Below, piece by piece: positions 15,113-17,375 of a DNA stretch of 17,375 nt. Source of the stretch: Clostridia bacterium (GTDB lineage Bacteria; Bacillota_A; Clostridia; Christensenellales; Aristaeellaceae); contig WRHG01000014.1 in NCBI GenBank assembly GCA_009783365.1, forward strand, positions 1-17,375. Reading direction: 5' to 3'. The position numbers were made by a program, and so were the translations under genes. The stretch's first letter is position 1, and every line of letters starts with the position of its first letter. The notes under the pieces are model-generated. The model did no database searches. It saw only the letters and a list, made by a program, of their open reading frames with translations, and had not been told where the DNA came from.

Positions 15113-16105
15113 TCAGTTGGAAATGGCGTCGTCAAATTTGATGTCGGAGGCGTTAAAATTAATGCGGTGAACAAAAGCCGCTGCCTCCGTAGCGCCGTCA
15201 ATCCGATCCATACCGCTGTCCTCCCACTCCACGGAAAGAGGCCCCTTGTATCCGCCGGCATTGAGCACACGGATGATTTCCTCAAAATTCACGTCTCCGT
15301 GGCCCAGAGAGCGGAAGTTCCATCCACGGCGCAGATCTCCGAAATCGATATGGGAGCCCAGCAGACCGCTGCGACCGTCCAGCGTCACGGCGGCGTCTTT
15401 CATGTGCACATGGTGCACCCGTTCCAAAAAGTCCGCCAGGAACAGATGCGGTTTAACACCCTGCCACTGCAGGTGGCTGGGATCGAAGTTGATCCCGAAC
15501 TCAGGCCGGTCCGCAAATCGGTCCAGAAGTTTTTGGGTGGAGTAATAATCAAAGGCGATCTCCCCGGGATGAACTTCCAGCGCAAACTTGACGCCGTGTT
15601 TTTTAAATTCGTCCAAGATGGGGGACCAGAGGCGGACAATCTCGTCGAATCCTTCCTCCACCATCTCCGCCGAGGTCTGCGGGAAAGAGTACACCCATTT
15701 CCAAATGGGTGAGCCCGTGAAGCCGGTCACCACATCGGCGCCCAGCTTTTTGGCTACTGCCGGCGCCTTCATCATGGTATCGACCGCCCATTTACGGATG
15801 CCGGCGGGGTTATCCGCAAGGTGGGCGGGAGCAAAGTTGTTGAGGCGAACATCCGGCGCGTCGCCAACGCATTGGCCGATGATGTGCGCGGCGATGGCCT
15901 TGCAGATCAGGCCGTGCTTTTGCAGCGTGTCCAACAAAAAACGCACGTATCCGTCATCCGCATACGCCTTGTCAATGTCCACGCCGTGGCCCCAGCACGC
16001 GATCTCCAGGCCGTCGTATCCCATTTTTTTGGCCAGCGCGCATAGTTCATCAAACGGCAGGTCGGCCCACTGGGCAGTACAGAGCGTAACAGGTCTTTTA
16101 CCCAT
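15113..16105 (-). CDS. TIM-barrel sugar (phosphate) isomerase/epimerase
   Basis: This 330-residue protein is of the AP-endonuclease-2-like TIM-barrel superfamily. Likely metal ligands are Glu177 (LEVHPGE), Asp208 with His211 (NFDPSH), His234 (HHVHMKDA) and Glu293 (SVEWED), the E-D-H-E order of metal-dependent isomerases and epimerases. It is longer than the other two AP-endonuclease-2-like proteins here because of an insert around 240-268 between the His and final Glu ligands. The ATG at 16105 is chosen because AGGAGGG lies about 6 bases upstream; the frame is open to 16204, but that part overlaps the transposase remnant. Relatives often occur with sugar or inositol oxidoreductases. No own promoter is obvious, and transcription may come through the transposase remnant. 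It is separated from the main operon by the kinase but likely shares the pathway. The reaction is unknown. Confidence 0.85.
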   Translation of the reverse strand: MGKRPVTLCTAQWADLPFDELCALAKKMGYDGLEIACWGHGVDIDKAYADDGYVRFLLDTLQKHGLICKAIAAHIIGQCVGDAPDVRLNNFAPAHLADNPAGIRKWAVDTMMKAPAVAKKLGADVVTGFTGSPIWKWVYSFPQTSAEMVEEGFDEIVRLWSPILDEFKKHGVKFALEVHPGEIAFDYYSTQKLLDRFADRPEFGINFDPSHLQWQGVKPHLFLADFLERVHHVHMKDAAVTLDGRSGLLGSHIDFGDLRRGWNFRSLGHGDVNFEEIIRVLNAGGYKGPLSVEWEDSGMDRIDGATEAAAFVHRINFNASDIKFDDAISN

Positions 16106-16730
16106 CGTTTTCCCTCCTCTTTTCCCATCCTGATATATCTTCCCCGATAGGGGGCATATCCTCAAATTCCTCGCCAAACTCCTCTTTTTGCGCGTCCATT
16201 TCATGACGCAGGTCCGCCTCGTATCGCTGGGCCGCCTTTTGGATCACGGATGGAAGCCCCTTGCGTGGTTTCGCGCCGGTTTTCATTGCTGTGGCGTCAA
16301 TAAAGCCGGCTTCTGCCGTTAGAAATCCCGCATTCGCAATTTCCTCCAGAAGCCAGCCGAAGACTTTCTGGATGGTTTCGCTGGACATGCGGTGTTTGAA
16401 GTTGTAGCTTACCGTCGCAAAGTGAGGTACCGGATCGCTGATACAGAACCCTAAAAACCAGCGGTAGGCCAGGTTGATGTGTATATCACGCAAGGCTTGC
16501 CGCAGGGAGGGAATCCCATATATGTGTTGAACCAATACGATTTTAAACATGATCACCGGATCGACGCTCCGCCGACCCTGGTCTGTACTGTACAGGTCCT
16601 CCACCATTTTATAGATGCGGTGAAAGGCAACCGCATTATCTATTTTTCGAAGCAGATGGTCCGAAGGCACCGCATCCTCGATGGCTACGATTTCCACCAT
16701 GCCGCGCCTGTCTTTCTCCCGTTCAATCAT
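16098..16730 (-). pseudogene. IS1182-type transposase, 3'-truncated
   Basis: The N-terminal 195 or so residues match IS1182-family transposases. They comprise a MIEREKDRRGMVEIVAIEDAVP start, the DUF772 domain with LYSTDQGRRSVDPVIMFK and the INLAYRWFLGF motif, then a FIDATAMK segment holding the first catalytic Asp (145). Family members are about 450-550 residues; here the second Asp and the Glu are missing. After about residue 195 (near 16145) the frame runs into the isomerase leader as chance sequence and stops at 16098, overlapping the isomerase start by 8 bases. The start is taken at ATG 16730 with GGTGATC just upstream; the frame also has a TTG at 16748. It is non-functional for transposition and lies between two unrelated genes on the same strand. 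Confidence 0.85.
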
Positions 16731-16757
16731 ATTGATCACCCACGACAAGTATAGTAC

Positions 16758-16772
16758 ATTTTCCCTGAAAAT
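16758..16772. repeat. Short palindrome near the IS remnant's upstream end
   Basis: ATTTTC and GAAAAT form a 6-bp inverted repeat around a 3-base centre, between the transposase start and the stop of the polysaccharide ligase gene (16780). A TATACT hexamer follows on the minus strand at about 16748-16753 and may be a -10 of the transposase promoter, but no good -35 is seen. The palindrome may mark part of the element's terminal region; the other end is lost, so this is unproven. Confidence 0.3.
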
Positions 16773-16779
16773 ACCAGTT

Positions 16780-17375
16780 CTATTTCAATGATCCCGACGG
16801 GGGTTCCAGGCCCCTTTCCCGTTTGTAACATGACGCGCAGGCCATGACGGCTCCCGCTAAAGTGAAAAACAGAAGCTCCACCATCCGCCCGCCCAGGGAC
16901 GGGTAAGCTTCGGTAATCCCGTTGACGAGCAGCATGGCGATGGGGATGGTTAATATTCGGACGGATACCGGCGCATCCTGGTTGAAGAACAGCTTTACCG
17001 AACTGATCACGAGCTTCCCCACAAAAGCCAGAAAGAGAAGCAGGCCGGGGATGCCTGTCAGCATCAGCACTTCCAGAAGAATATTATGCATGTGGTATTC
17101 CGGCCCACGGCCCAGTACAAGCGGCAGCCGGGCCACTTTCGAGTCCAGCATACCGATGAGCAGGGTAATCGGCCGTTGCTTGATTTGCTCGATGCCGATT
17201 TTCCAAATGTCCGTACGTCCCCGCAGCGTACCGATGTCATTGGAAAAGGTGCGTTCAAGGATCTCGCCGGAAGATTGCTGGGCCGGCTCGGGTTTCGGCA
17301 GGGCCGCAGCCGCTTGGCTGTTCTTCACCTCGGCCGAAGCCAGGCCTGTGCCGGCGTCGCTCATGCTGTCGGATA
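16780..17375 (-). CDS. O-antigen ligase/polymerase-like membrane protein, C-terminal part (truncated by window edge)
   Basis: The frame is open to the window edge. An ATG at 17364 has no visible ribosome site, so the gene most likely continues upstream and about 198 C-terminal residues are seen. The Wzy_C/O-antigen ligase features are present: a LRGRTDIWKIGIEQI segment with the family Arg and Trp, an external loop, then HNILLEVLMLTGIPGLLLF with the conserved His-Asn. Three further hydrophobic spans end in a short basic tail (CYKRERG). Such proteins join or polymerise undecaprenyl-linked polysaccharide at the outer face of the membrane. It lies just upstream of the transposase remnant on the same strand. 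It is unrelated to the sugar operon by function as far as can be seen. Family assignment rests on the C-terminal motif only. Confidence 0.72.
   Translation of the reverse strand, partial: SDSMSDAGTGLASAEVKNSQAAAALPKPEPAQQSSGEILERTFSNDIGTLRGRTDIWKIGIEQIKQRPITLLIGMLDSKVARLPLVLGRGPEYHMHNILLEVLMLTGIPGLLLFLAFVGKLVISSVKLFFNQDAPVSVRILTIPIAMLLVNGITEAYPSLGGRMVELLFFTLAGAVMACASCYKRERGLEPPSGSLK

Noticed and set aside
14908..15285. A 125-codon minus-strand frame in the kinase/isomerase gap
   Set aside because: It overlaps the ends of both genes and the terminator, has no ribosome site or recognisable domain, and is best explained as chance.
10314..16105. C-glycoside deglycosidase system (TIM-barrel alpha subunits)
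   Set aside because: Such systems pair the TIM-barrel subunit with a small beta subunit and a Gfo/Idh/MocA oxidoreductase; neither is present in the window.
1..17375. CRISPR array, tRNA or rRNA genes, phage or defence genes
   Set aside because: No regularly spaced repeats, tRNA-like cloverleafs, rRNA segments or defence-type domains were seen on either strand.

Overview
The window is a GC-rich bacterial segment (roughly high-50s % by eye). Its strong AGGAGG-type ribosome sites, U-tailed hairpin terminators, ribose-type sugar ABC transporter, MBG/Ig-like surface protein and IS1182-type transposase remnant suggest a Bacillota (Clostridia-like) bacterium. That assignment is inference; no rRNA or other phylogenetic marker is present.

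Layout. (1) 1-3924, plus strand: the 3' part of a very large MBG/Ig-like surface protein, followed by a bidirectional terminator (3955-3986) and a short structured non-coding stretch. (2) 13317 down to 4203, minus strand: an eight-gene sugar-catabolism operon. In transcription order it encodes a D-tagatose/D-allulose 3-epimerase-like enzyme, a phosphomannose-isomerase-like cupin protein, a TIM-barrel isomerase, a zinc medium-chain dehydrogenase, an RbsA-like ATPase, an RbsC-like permease, a periplasmic-type sugar-binding protein, and a xylose-isomerase-like enzyme. It ends at the 3955-3986 terminator. A well-formed sigma-A promoter (TTTACA-17-TAAAAT with an extended -10 TG) lies just upstream at 13354-13382. 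(3) 13453-14952, plus strand: a divergent FGGY-family sugar kinase sharing that 135-base intergenic region. (4) 15113-16105, minus strand: another TIM-barrel isomerase, convergent with the kinase across a bidirectional terminator (15025-15065). Its upstream DNA is a truncated IS1182-type transposase. (5) 16780-17375, minus strand: the C-terminal part of an O-antigen ligase/polymerase-like membrane protein.

Working together (inference): the ABC transporter imports a free sugar or polyol. The dehydrogenase interconverts polyol and ketose, the TIM-barrel enzymes and the cupin protein do aldose/ketose isomerisation and epimerisation, and the FGGY kinase phosphorylates the resulting ketose for entry into the pentose phosphate pathway. 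No aldolase, glycosidase or transcription regulator is present, so the substrate cannot be named. The four TIM-barrel isomerases plus a PMI-like cupin, and a His replacing a metal-binding Asp in the xylose-isomerase homologue, point to a rare sugar or an uncharacterised variant of a known pathway rather than plain xylose or ribose use.
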